In this document: piece after piece, positions 18,956 through 27,570 of the stretch
Layout of the letters: every line of letters begins with the position of its first letter
Numbering within the stretch: position 1 is the first letter of the stretch
Source of the DNA: Stenotrophomonas maltophilia D457
Lineage (GTDB): Bacteria; Pseudomonadota; Gammaproteobacteria; Xanthomonadales; Xanthomonadaceae
Length of the DNA stretch: 64,000 bases
Direction of reading: 5' to 3'
Assembly (NCBI RefSeq): GCF_000284595.1
Contig: NC_017671.1
Coordinates: 3,505,001-3,569,000, forward strand
Made by a program: the position numbers and the translations under genes
Notes under the pieces: model-generated
What the model saw: only the letters and a program-made list of their open reading frames with translations
Database searches by the model: none
What the model was told of the DNA's origin: nothing

Positions 18956-21900
18956 TCACGGCTGTACCACCGTGATCGTGGTCGGGTTGCTGCGGCCCAC
19001 CCCACGCAGCTGCGGCCGGTACATGTCCTCCACCAGCGGCGGCGGCACCGAGTAGGTTCCCGGCGTCACCGCGCGTACCAGGTAGAACACGTTGGCCTTG
19101 CTGCCACGCGAGAGCTTCAGCGCGGCCACATAGCGGTCATCGCGGAACTCCTCGTGCTTGGTGTCGGCGGCCTCACCACGGTCGCTGATGGTGATGCCAT
19201 CGACCACCACGTCGGCCCACTGCTTGGCGTCGCCCAGGTTGAAGTTCTCGATTTCCAGGCCCGCCGGCAGCAGGTCGGTCAGCAGCGCATCGGGCATCGT
19301 GGTGTCGGCAGTCACCGTGACGCGCACGATCAGCGCTTCGCCTTCCTTCAGCGGGCGCGGCGACCACGGCTTGCCATCGGTGCCGTAGTAGCTGCGCTCG
19401 ACGCCCAGCACGCTGTTGTCCGGTGCCGGTGCGCTGCGCGGGATGCCGGCCACGTCGATGCTGGCGAACATCGGCGGCTGCCCCTGCGGGGTGAAGCGCA
19501 CGCCGCTGGCCAGCTCACTGGCGCTGAAGTTGCGGCCGAGCAGCTTGCGCTCGCCGATGGCTTCGGTGTTGCCACCGATCACCAGCTCACCGGCCACCAG
19601 CGCCTTCTGGTTGGCGGCCAGCGCCTTGCCGAGACGTGCAATCGCCACCTGTTCCTGCGTGCTCAGCCACATCCAGCCGGCGTTGCGGCGCGCATCCAGG
19701 CCACGGCCGAGATCGACCGCACGCGCATCCCAGGCCGGCTTGACCAGCTTGTTCTCGTGGGTCAGCGCGATCATCAGCGCGTCATCACGGATCGCACTGC
19801 CGTAGTCGCCGAAGTACGACGGGCGCTCGCTGCTGGACTTGGCGAAGGCCGCCGCCAGCGCGGCCTGGCCACGCTTGGCATCACCCTGCAACGACAGCGC
19901 CACGCCCAGGTGGACCAGCGACAGGCCGCCGACCGCCTTGCTGCGCTCGTTGTCGTACAGCGTGCGCAGGGTACCCAGCGGCGCACGGTTGACCCGGGCC
20001 AGCACGTAACCCGAATACGCCTGGTTGGCGAACTTCAGCTTCTCGCGATCCTCCTGGCCATAGAACTGATTGCCGCCGGACAGCAGATCCTCGCTGAGCC
20101 GGTTGAGCGCCTTCTGCAGCACGTTGTCGGGCACGGCGAAGCCGGCGTCCTTGGCATCAAGCAGGAATTCGGTGATGTACGGGGTCAGCCACGGATTGAC
20201 GTAGCCGTCGTCACCCCACATCGAGAAGTTGCCATTGGCCACCTGCATCGACGCCAGGCGACCGAACGCACCTTCCATGCGCTCTCTACGGGTCTTGGCA
20301 TCCAGGCCGTCGGCACCGAGCATCGACGACGTCGCCTGGTCCAGGATCAGCGCGGCATAGCCCTTGCTGGTGGTCTGCTCGGCACAGCCATACGGGTAGT
20401 TCAGCGCGCCCTGCAGTGCACTGGCGAACGGGATCGGCGGCAGCGGGCTGACCAGCAGGCGGGCATTCACCGACTCTGCCATCAGGCCATCGGTCAGGCT
20501 GTTGTCGAGGCTGACCGCGGCCAGCGGATCGAGTGTGCGCACCTGCGAACGCAGCACCTGCGGCCACGCCGCACGCACCGGCAGGTCGTAGCGGCGATCA
20601 GCCTTGAAGCCGTTGCCGTCCACCCGCACCCGCACCTTGGCCACGCTGTGGCCCTCGCGAGCCGACAACGGGAAGCTCAGCGTGGTCTTGGCATCGGCAT
20701 TCAACTGCACGCTGCGGCTGCCCTCACCCAGGTTCAGCGGGCCCTCGCTTTCCACCTTCACGTTGAACTGCCCCGGCTTGCCGGTGAAGTTCTGCACGTC
20801 CAGGGTCACGGTGCTGCGGTCGCCCGGGGCCAGCACGCGCGGCATGCTGGCTTCGGCCAGGATCGGGGCGCGCACGATGGTTTCCACGTCACGCTTGCCG
20901 TACTGGTCATCGCTGTAGACCAGCGCCGACACGCGCAGGGTGCCGTTGAAGTCCGGCACCTTCAGGCGGATGCGGGCATTGCCCTTGGCATCGAGCTGCA
21001 CCGGGCCGGAGAACAGGTCCACGGTCTGCACGCGCGCGGTCGGGCGCTTGGCCTGCGGCAGTGCCTGCAGCGCCATGTCGCCGCCGAACTTCAGCTTGCC
21101 GCTGCCACCATCGAAGCTCTCGATCACCCGGCTGTAGATGTCATAGGCATCGATACCGAGGCGACGCTGGGCGAAGAAGTGCGCGCCGGCGTCGGGCACC
21201 GGGAAACGGGTGATGTTGAGGATGCCCACGTCCACCGCCGAGACGGTCACGTGCGCGGCCCTGCCGGCCAGCTGCGGTGCGCTGACCGTTACCGGCAGGT
21301 CCTGTTCCGGCCGCATCTGCTTGGGCGCGACCAGGCCGACGGCCACGGTTCGGCCCTTGCGGTCCATCGGCACATGCACCACGCCCACGGCGCGGGCCGG
21401 GGTGATCTTGCTCGGCGCACTGCCGCCGCGGAACACCAGCGCGGTGATGTAGACGTCGTGGCGTTCCCAGTCGGCGGTGACCGGGATCTTGAAGGTCGAG
21501 CCCGGCTTGGCCTCGATGTCCTGCACATACAGCATGCGGTCGGTCTCGACCATCAGGATGCCCTTGCCGGCGTGCGGCGGGGTCACCGTCACTTCCAGGG
21601 TGTCACCGGCCTTGTAGCCGGTCTTGTCCAGGCCCAGCTTGACCTTGTCCGGGCGTGCATCCAGGCCACGGTTGTCATCGCCCCAGCTCCAGCCCGCACG
21701 GAACGGGTAGCGGCTGGTCAGTCCGGTGGACGGATCGAACACGTCCACCCGGTACTCGCCCCACTCCACCGGGAAATCGAAGGCAACCGCACTGCTGCCG
21801 GCATCGACGGTGCGGGTTTCCTTGTTCTCGAAACGGCGGGTGAAATCGTAATCCCAGCGGTTGTCGTTGAAGGTCCAGTGGTAGTCGCGCAGTTCCCGCA

Positions 21901-23863
21901 CCAGGGTGATCTTCAGGCCCTTGGCTGGCTGCGGTGTGCCGGCGGCATCCACGCGCATCAGTTCGAAGCGTGCGTTGCCGTTGGAATCAGCACCATCGTC
22001 GGGGTTGAACAGCGGCCGCACGCCGACCAGCGCGTTGGCCGGCCACATCACCCGTTTCAGGGTACGGGTGACCGTGCGGCCACCGGTTTCATACAGGCTG
22101 CCGGACAACACCACGGCGATCGGTGCCTTGGCCTTGGCCGCCTCTTCCGGCAACGCCACATCCTCACGCAGCTGGCCATTGGCCGGCAGCGTGGTATCGA
22201 TCACGTCCTTGGCCTCGCGCGGCAGCTGCAGGGTCGGGTCACCGAAGAAATAGCCCGGCAGGCCCTCCACCGGCTTCTGCTCGGCAGCCACCGCCATGCG
22301 CGCAGTGAAGCGGTTGCCATCGGCCGGCGCGCCGTACAGATAGGCGCCGTTGGCCTGCAGGCGCAGGTCCTCGCCCGGCTTCAGCGTCTTCTGCGCGCTG
22401 TCCAGGTCCAGCTTCATGCGCTCGGGCAGGAACTCCTCGATGCGCAGGGTCATGCCCTGGATCGCTTCCTTGCTGGCCGGGTCGGTGCGGAACTCGACCT
22501 GCCAGCGCCCGGTCGGCGCCTCGGCGGGGATCACCTGCTCGAAGTTGATGTAGCCCTGGTCGCCCGGCTGCAGGCGGGTCTCGCGGAAGGTCTTGCCGTC
22601 GGGCTGCTTCAGGCGCAGGAACACCGGTTGTGCCTTGACCGGTTTGCCGTCGTTGTCGCGCAGCAGCGCGGACAGGCGCACGGTCTCGCCCGGGCGGTAC
22701 AGGTCGCGGCCGGACCAGGCGTAGACGTCGAACCAGGCGTTGTCACGACCGGCCACGGCGAACTCACTCAGGTCCAGCGCCGGCTGGTTGAACGGCAGGA
22801 AGCTGGTGTCCTTGCCACTGCTGGCGACCAGCACGTGGGTGGCATCCAGGGTGTAGTTCAGCAGCGCATTGCCGTTGCCGTCGGTGCTGCCCTTCAGCAC
22901 CACCTCACCCTTGGCGTCGAGCACGCGCAGGTCGATGCCCTTCAGCGGCGCACCGTCCTTGAGGCCGGCGGTGTGCACGAACAGCTTGTCCTTGTAGGCA
23001 CGGGTATGCAGGCCGATGTCGCTGACCGAGAAGAACGCGGTATCGAACTCGCCCTCGTAGTCACCGGTGCGCTTGAGCAGGGCGAAGTACAGGCCCGGCT
23101 CCTGCAGTTCCTTGATGTCCTGGGTCGGCAGGTAGGTCAGCACCCGCTCGTTCTGTTTGCCACCCAGGATGAAGCGGTTGACGTAGACCGGCTCGGCCAG
23201 CTTGTTGATCGGGCTGCGCTCGTAGTCGCTGCTGAGCTCCCAGCTGCCACGGCGGCCGCCGCGCTGGTACTGGCTGAAGAAGGTCGGCAGGTCCTTCTCG
23301 CGCACGCGCAGGAACTCGACATCGACCTCCGGCACGTTCACCGAGACCACCGGCAGGCCGCGGCTGTCCTTGGCCGGCAGCACGCTGCCCTGCGAGGCGA
23401 AACCGACCACCGGCTTCAGCTCGCCGCTGAACACCTTCTGCTTCAGTTCCTTGCCCAGCCGGCTGCCGTCGGCGGCCAGCAGGTCCGGCGAGACCACCAG
23501 GCTGAACTCCTTGCCGGCCTCGACGAACGGGTAACGCAGGGTCAGGCCGTCATCGGACAGGGTCCAGCTGCTGTCCTCGGTGCCGACCTTCTCTTCGAAG
23601 CGAACGAGTTTGTCGAAATCCTGGGTGCCGACCAGCGGGCGCGAGAACTCCAGCGCCAGCGACAGGCCGTCATTCTTCTGGTCCGGGTAGGCACGCAGCA
23701 GGGTGAATTCCTTCACCTGCTCGGCCTTGGTGGTGATGGCTTCACCACTGGCCTTGGGCAGCTGCCCGCTGTCATTGCGGCAGCCGGCCAGCCCCAGCAA
23801 CAGGCCTCCTGCCAGTACGGCCGCCGCCCATCCCCACCGCTTCCGCCGTGCCGGACCGCTCAT
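18956..23863 (-). CDS. yfhM: Bacterial alpha-2-macroglobulin lipoprotein
   Basis: Periplasmic protease-trap lipoprotein of 1635 residues. AAGGAG lies just before the ATG; the signal peptide ends in the lipobox LAGC. Many MG (fibronectin-like) domains follow. The thioester motif is intact: YGCAEQTTSKG with Cys near residue 1160. The thioester cross-links to attacking proteases once the bait region is cleaved. The receptor-like C-terminal domain ends near SVPPPLVEDMYRPQ. The residue after the lipid-modified Cys is Arg, which gives no Asp-type retention signal, so the membrane is not fixed by sequence. It forms an operon with pbpC. Confidence 0.96.
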   Translation of the reverse strand: MSGPARRKRWGWAAAVLAGGLLLGLAGCRNDSGQLPKASGEAITTKAEQVKEFTLLRAYPDQKNDGLSLALEFSRPLVGTQDFDKLVRFEEKVGTEDSSWTLSDDGLTLRYPFVEAGKEFSLVVSPDLLAADGSRLGKELKQKVFSGELKPVVGFASQGSVLPAKDSRGLPVVSVNVPEVDVEFLRVREKDLPTFFSQYQRGGRRGSWELSSDYERSPINKLAEPVYVNRFILGGKQNERVLTYLPTQDIKELQEPGLYFALLKRTGDYEGEFDTAFFSVSDIGLHTRAYKDKLFVHTAGLKDGAPLKGIDLRVLDAKGEVVLKGSTDGNGNALLNYTLDATHVLVASSGKDTSFLPFNQPALDLSEFAVAGRDNAWFDVYAWSGRDLYRPGETVRLSALLRDNDGKPVKAQPVFLRLKQPDGKTFRETRLQPGDQGYINFEQVIPAEAPTGRWQVEFRTDPASKEAIQGMTLRIEEFLPERMKLDLDSAQKTLKPGEDLRLQANGAYLYGAPADGNRFTARMAVAAEQKPVEGLPGYFFGDPTLQLPREAKDVIDTTLPANGQLREDVALPEEAAKAKAPIAVVLSGSLYETGGRTVTRTLKRVMWPANALVGVRPLFNPDDGADSNGNARFELMRVDAAGTPQPAKGLKITLVRELRDYHWTFNDNRWDYDFTRRFENKETRTVDAGSSAVAFDFPVEWGEYRVDVFDPSTGLTSRYPFRAGWSWGDDNRGLDARPDKVKLGLDKTGYKAGDTLEVTVTPPHAGKGILMVETDRMLYVQDIEAKPGSTFKIPVTADWERHDVYITALVFRGGSAPSKITPARAVGVVHVPMDRKGRTVAVGLVAPKQMRPEQDLPVTVSAPQLAGRAAHVTVSAVDVGILNITRFPVPDAGAHFFAQRRLGIDAYDIYSRVIESFDGGSGKLKFGGDMALQALPQAKRPTARVQTVDLFSGPVQLDAKGNARIRLKVPDFNGTLRVSALVYSDDQYGKRDVETIVRAPILAEASMPRVLAPGDRSTVTLDVQNFTGKPGQFNVKVESEGPLNLGEGSRSVQLNADAKTTLSFPLSAREGHSVAKVRVRVDGNGFKADRRYDLPVRAAWPQVLRSQVRTLDPLAAVSLDNSLTDGLMAESVNARLLVSPLPPIPFASALQGALNYPYGCAEQTTSKGYAALILDQATSSMLGADGLDAKTRRERMEGAFGRLASMQVANGNFSMWGDDGYVNPWLTPYITEFLLDAKDAGFAVPDNVLQKALNRLSEDLLSGGNQFYGQEDREKLKFANQAYSGYVLARVNRAPLGTLRTLYDNERSKAVGGLSLVHLGVALSLQGDAKRGQAALAAAFAKSSSERPSYFGDYGSAIRDDALMIALTHENKLVKPAWDARAVDLGRGLDARRNAGWMWLSTQEQVAIARLGKALAANQKALVAGELVIGGNTEAIGERKLLGRNFSASELASGVRFTPQGQPPMFASIDVAGIPRSAPAPDNSVLGVERSYYGTDGKPWSPRPLKEGEALIVRVTVTADTTMPDALLTDLLPAGLEIENFNLGDAKQWADVVVDGITISDRGEAADTKHEEFRDDRYVAALKLSRGSKANVFYLVRAVTPGTYSVPPPLVEDMYRPQLRGVGRSNPTTITVVQP

Positions 23864-23946
23864 GTCGTCACTCCTTGATCGAGGCGGCCATTATAGGCAG
23901 GCCACGTCAAGGTGTTGACGCAAATCCGGCAATTGCCGCGGTGCGG

Positions 23947-24028
23947 GTAGTGCCGGCCGCTGGCCGGCAGTCTCGGTAGCCGCCAACCTTGGTTGGCGTC
24001 GGCCGTGCCAACCAGGGTTGGCACCTAC
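23947..24028. repeat. Cluster of three REP palindromes
   Basis: GTAG followed by TGCCGGCCGCTGGCCGGCA (23947-23969), then GGTAGCCGCCAACCTTGGTT near 23975, then TGCCAACCAGGGTTGGCACC ending CTACC. The cluster separates the macroglobulin gene from prpD; the 227-bp gap holds nothing else recognisable. Confidence 0.85.
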
Positions 24029-24090
24029 CCAAGCGGGTCGAGCCACGTGCCCGGCAAGCAGGCGCGGTGTCAGATCCGGTGAAGCGTCCC

Positions 24091-25551
24091 CTACCCCGGC
24101 AGGTACAGGTCCACATAGTCGGTCACCGGCATCGCCGCCAGCGCCACCGGATCCAGCGATGCGGCCAGGATGCGCTGCTGCTGGGTGGTCGGGAAGCGAT
24201 GGGCCAGGTGCCGGCGGAACTTGTCCATCAGCAACGGGATGCCCTCCTCGCGTCGGCGCGCGTGGCCCAGCGGGTATTCCACCAGTACCTCGGGCAGCTC
24301 GGTGCCGTCGCTGAAGCGCACGCTCAGGCCGTTGGCGATGCTGCGCTTGTCCGGGTCCAGGTAGTCGGCGCTGAGCTGCGGATCCTCATGACAGGCCATC
24401 TTCGCGCGCAGTGCGTCGATGCGCGGGTCGGCGGCAACGTCGTCCTCGTAGTCCTGGGCCACCAGCCGCCCATGCAGCAGCGCGATGGCGACCATGTACT
24501 GCACGCAGTGGTCGCGGTCGGCCGGGTTGTGCAGCGGCCCCTGCTTGTCGATGATGCGGATGCAGGCTTCCTGGGTGCGGATGGCGATGTGCGCGATGTC
24601 CTCGACCCGACGCCCCATCGCACGCAGCTGCTGGTGCAGCGTGATCGCCGCCTCCACCGCGGTCTGGCCATGGAACTCGGCCGGGTAGCTGATCTTGAAC
24701 AGCACGTTTTCCATCACGTAGCTGCCCAGCGGTCGCTCCAGCGTCAGCGCCTTGCCCTGCATCGATACCGCTTCAAAACCCCAGGTCGGCGCGCTCAACA
24801 CACTGGGATAGCCCATCTCGCCACTGGCCGCCATCAGCGCCAGGCGCACGCCACGGCTGGTCGCATCGCCGGCCGCCCAGCTCTTGCGCGAGCCGGTGTT
24901 GGGTGCGTGCCGGTAGGTGCGCAGCGCCTGGCCATCGACCCAGGCCAGCGACAGTGCATTGAGCATGCGTTCGCGATCCAGGCCGAGCAGCTGCGCAACC
25001 ACGGCGGTGGTGGCCACCTTGACCAGCACCACGTGGTCCAGCCCGACCCGGTTGAAGGAATTCTGCAGGGCCAGCACGCCCTGGATCTCGTGTGCCTTGA
25101 TCATCGCCAGCAGCACGTCATGCAGGGTCGGCGCTGGGCGATGCAGGGCCTGCGCGTTGCGCCCCAGCCAATCGCAGACAGACAGGATGCCGCCCAGATT
25201 GTCCGACGGGTGGCCCCATTCGGCGGCCAGCCAGGTGTCGTTGAAATCCAGCCAGCGCACCATCGCGCCCAGGTTGAAGGCGGCCTGCACCGGGTCCAGC
25301 ACGTAGTGCGTACCCGGCACGCGCGCCCCGTTGACCACGCTGATACCCGGCACCAGCGGACCGAGCAGCTTGCTGCAGGCCGGGAAGGACAGCGCTTCCA
25401 GCCCGCAGCCCAGCGTGTCGAGCAGGCAGTAGTGCGCGGTCTGGAAGGCCAGGGGGGAGTCGATGCGCGCGTCGCGTACGTAATCGACGATGTCCACCAG
25501 CAGCGCATCCCACGCTGCACGCTCGTTGGATGGGGTGTGGCTGTCAGACAT
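24091..25551 (-). CDS. prpD: 2-methylcitrate dehydratase PrpD
   Basis: MmgE/PrpD-fold dehydratase, 486 residues, converting 2-methylcitrate to 2-methyl-cis-aconitate. Family features are [35 protein letters not shown] and [20 protein letters not shown], with no Fe-S cysteines needed. It is the last gene of the propionate cluster, 146 bp after prpF. acnD and prpF, present upstream, together perform the same step by another route, so the locus is doubly equipped. REPs in both flanking gaps may weaken coupling to prpF. Confidence 0.95.
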   Translation of the reverse strand: MSDSHTPSNERAAWDALLVDIVDYVRDARIDSPLAFQTAHYCLLDTLGCGLEALSFPACSKLLGPLVPGISVVNGARVPGTHYVLDPVQAAFNLGAMVRWLDFNDTWLAAEWGHPSDNLGGILSVCDWLGRNAQALHRPAPTLHDVLLAMIKAHEIQGVLALQNSFNRVGLDHVVLVKVATTAVVAQLLGLDRERMLNALSLAWVDGQALRTYRHAPNTGSRKSWAAGDATSRGVRLALMAASGEMGYPSVLSAPTWGFEAVSMQGKALTLERPLGSYVMENVLFKISYPAEFHGQTAVEAAITLHQQLRAMGRRVEDIAHIAIRTQEACIRIIDKQGPLHNPADRDHCVQYMVAIALLHGRLVAQDYEDDVAADPRIDALRAKMACHEDPQLSADYLDPDKRSIANGLSVRFSDGTELPEVLVEYPLGHARRREEGIPLLMDKFRRHLAHRFPTTQQQRILAASLDPVALAAMPVTDYVDLYLPG

Positions 25552-25588
25552 CGTCGATCTCCTCTTCAGAGCTCAGGCCGCGCCTCCC

Positions 25589-25666
25589 GGTAGTCGCCAA
25601 CCTTGGTTGGCGCTGGACGTTGCCCGGGCGGTGCCAATGCCATGCCAACCAAGGTTGGCATCTACC
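25589..25666. repeat. REP pair between prpF and prpD
   Basis: GGTAGTCGCCAACCTTGGTT (25589 onward) and ATGCCAACCAAGGTTGGCAT followed by CTACC (25642-25666) face each other in the prpF-prpD gap. Confidence 0.85.
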
Positions 25667-25697
25667 GAAGCATGTGATGCCAGCGCCGACCGGCTGG

Positions 25698-26888
25698 TTA
25701 TTCGGCCGGCACCCGCACCTTGCCTTCCATCAATACGCGGGCGCTGCGGCTCATGATGGCCTTGGTCACTGTCCACTGGCCGTCAACGAGGCCGGCCTGC
25801 GCGCCCACGCGCAGCGTGCCGGAAGGGTGGCCGAAGGTCACCGCTTCGCGTTCACCACCACCGGCCGCGCGATTGACCAGCGTGCCCGGAATCGCCGCCG
25901 CAGTGCCGATCGCCACGGCGGCGGTGCCCATCATCGCGTGGTGCAGCTTGCCCATCGACAACGCCCGCGCGTGCAGGTCGATGGCCGAGGCCGGAATGGC
26001 CTTGCCGCTGGAGGACACGTAGTCCTGTGCCGGCGCCACGAAGGCCACCTTCGGCGTGTGCTGGCGGGTGGCCGCATCTTCCAGGTTCCTGATCAGACCC
26101 ATGCGCAAGGCGCCGTAGGCGCGGATCTTCTCGAAGCGCTCCAGCGCCCCCTTGTCCTCGTTGAGCGCAGCCTGCAGTTCGGTGCCGGTGTAGCCCAGGT
26201 CGGCCGCATTGAGGAAGATGGTCGGAATGCCGGCGGTGATCATGGTCACCTCAAAACTGCCGACGCCTGGCACGTCCAAGGTGTCGACCAGGTTGCCGGT
26301 CGGGAACATCGCGCCCGCATCGCCGTCATCGGACGGATCGATGAACTCCAGCTGGATCTCGGCGGCCGGGAAGGTCACGCCATCCAGCTCGAAATCGCCG
26401 ATCTCCTGCACTTCGCCATCGCGCATCGGCACGTGGGCGATGATGGTCTTGCCGATGTTGGCCTGCCAGATGCGCACGGTGCACAGGCCATCGCGCGGCA
26501 CCCGGGCCGGATCGATCAGCCCATTGGCGATCGCGAACGGACCCACTGCCGTACTGAGGTTGCCGCAGTTGCCGCTCCAATCGACGAAGGCGGTGTCGAT
26601 CGAGACCTGGCCGTACAGGTAGTCCACATCGTGGTCCGGCACCGAGGCGGTGGAGATGATCACGCACTTGCTGGTGCTGGAGGTGGCACCGCCCATGCCG
26701 TCGGTCTGCTTGCCATACGGATCGGGCGAGCCGATCACGCGCATCAGCAGCGCATCGCGCGCGGCGCCCGGCACCTGAGCGGCTTCGGGCAGGTCCTGCA
26801 GGCGGAAGAACACGCCCTTGCTGGTGCCGCCGCGCATGTAGGTGGCGGGAATACGGAGTTGCGGGAGGAAGGTCATCGTCGAATCCAC
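25698..26888 (-). CDS. prpF: 2-methylaconitate cis-trans isomerase PrpF
   Basis: 396-residue diaminopimelate-epimerase-fold isomerase. It converts the trans-2-methylaconitate made by AcnD into the cis form, letting AcnD replace PrpD. Markers are ATYMRGGTSKGVFFR near the N terminus with its catalytic Lys, and SGNCGNLSTAVGPFAI carrying the conserved Cys. It belongs to the propionate cluster, but a parDE toxin-antitoxin pair separates it from acnD: parE ends 12 bp upstream of the prpF start. Confidence 0.96.
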   Translation of the reverse strand: MDSTMTFLPQLRIPATYMRGGTSKGVFFRLQDLPEAAQVPGAARDALLMRVIGSPDPYGKQTDGMGGATSSTSKCVIISTASVPDHDVDYLYGQVSIDTAFVDWSGNCGNLSTAVGPFAIANGLIDPARVPRDGLCTVRIWQANIGKTIIAHVPMRDGEVQEIGDFELDGVTFPAAEIQLEFIDPSDDGDAGAMFPTGNLVDTLDVPGVGSFEVTMITAGIPTIFLNAADLGYTGTELQAALNEDKGALERFEKIRAYGALRMGLIRNLEDAATRQHTPKVAFVAPAQDYVSSSGKAIPASAIDLHARALSMGKLHHAMMGTAAVAIGTAAAIPGTLVNRAAGGGEREAVTFGHPSGTLRVGAQAGLVDGQWTVTKAIMSRSARVLMEGKVRVPAE

Positions 26889-26899
26889 GCGTTTGAATT

Positions 26900-27226
26900 T
26901 CAGGAAATGTCTTGCATCAGTGCGTCAAGACCACGATCAACGCACCACACACGCATGATGTCCACGCGGTCCGGTAGATCGAGGTAATAGACGAGGTAGC
27001 GTTCGAAGCCCGGAACCAGCATGAACCGCAACGGCACCGGCAGCTGTGCTGCGAGGTCGGCGTGCCGGGTGGAACCCGAGCCTGGAAACACGGCGATGCG
27101 TTGAAGCGTGGCCTCCAACTCGGCGAGAAAGCGCCGACCCAGTACCAGCCCACCCTGCCGTGCAAACCACAGCGCGGCATCGGCTGCGTCGGCTTCGGCC
27201 CTTGACCGCCATTCAATCGCCTTCAC
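26900..27226 (-). CDS. parE: ParE/RelE-superfamily toxin
   Basis: 108 residues of the ParE-type toxin fold. An N-terminal helix pair (RSRAEADAADAALWFARQGG) is followed by LEATLQRIAVFPGSGSTRH and the terminal beta strands MLVPGFERYLVYYLDLPDRVDIMRVW, with conserved Arg/Tyr positions. ParE members poison DNA gyrase; RelE members cut mRNA; this one resembles ParE by its ParD partner. It starts at GTG (27226) and overlaps the antitoxin by 14 bp, the usual antitoxin-first coupling. The pair sits inside the propionate operon, on the same strand. Confidence 0.9.
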   Translation of the reverse strand: MKAIEWRSRAEADAADAALWFARQGGLVLGRRFLAELEATLQRIAVFPGSGSTRHADLAAQLPVPLRFMLVPGFERYLVYYLDLPDRVDIMRVWCVDRGLDALMQDIS

Positions 27227-27470
27227 GCTCCAACCTTTCGGTCAGTTCGCGACGCATGCGCTCGAATGTGTCGGCCGTCACCGCAACGCCTGGACCAGAA
27301 GCCAGCCCCTCGGCTATCAACTGCTTGAGCAGCTCTTCGGCCTTGCTGCGCTGGCGCTGGCGGATCAGGTCACGCACGTAGTCCGACGTACTGGAGTAGC
27401 CGCCTTCACGCACTTCCTCGTCCACGAACTGCTTGAGCGGGTCGGTCAGCGAAATGTTCATGGTGGCCAT
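27213..27470 (-). CDS. parD: ParD-type antitoxin
   Basis: 85-residue antitoxin. Its N-terminal ribbon-helix-helix domain (MNISLTDPLKQFVDEEVREG) binds the operator, and the helix GYSSTSDYVRDLIRQRQ is the ParD signature. The acidic C-terminal tail wraps the toxin. The start at 27470 has GGAGAG seven bases upstream; earlier in-frame codons run into acnD-proximal non-coding sequence. A palindrome 12 bp upstream of its start is the likely self-regulation operator. Confidence 0.9.
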   Translation of the reverse strand: MATMNISLTDPLKQFVDEEVREGGYSSTSDYVRDLIRQRQRSKAEELLKQLIAEGLASGPGVAVTADTFERMRRELTERLEREGD

Positions 27471-27481
27471 GAAACTCTCCT

Positions 27482-27498
27482 TTGGCAGTTTTTGCCAA
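27482..27498 (-). promoter_or_regulatory. Probable ParD operator
   Basis: Inverted repeat TTGGCA-N5-TGCCAA, centred about 20 bp upstream of the parD start. The gap between acnD and parD is only 100 bp and this is its clearest symmetric element. Placement and symmetry fit a ribbon-helix-helix autoregulator; binding is inferred. Confidence 0.55.
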
Positions 27499-27570
27499 GT
27501 TAGTCTGCGCCCCGCCCTGGTGTCGGACAAGCCCGCCCCCGGCCTCCGGGGGCAGGCATTCAGGCCGGTA

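Noticed and set aside
18725..23878. Very long open frame (about 1717 codons) opposite the alpha-2-macroglobulin gene
   Set aside because: It mirrors the codon pattern of a high-GC gene; the minus-strand protein has lipobox and thioester motifs, the antisense product has no recognisable domain.
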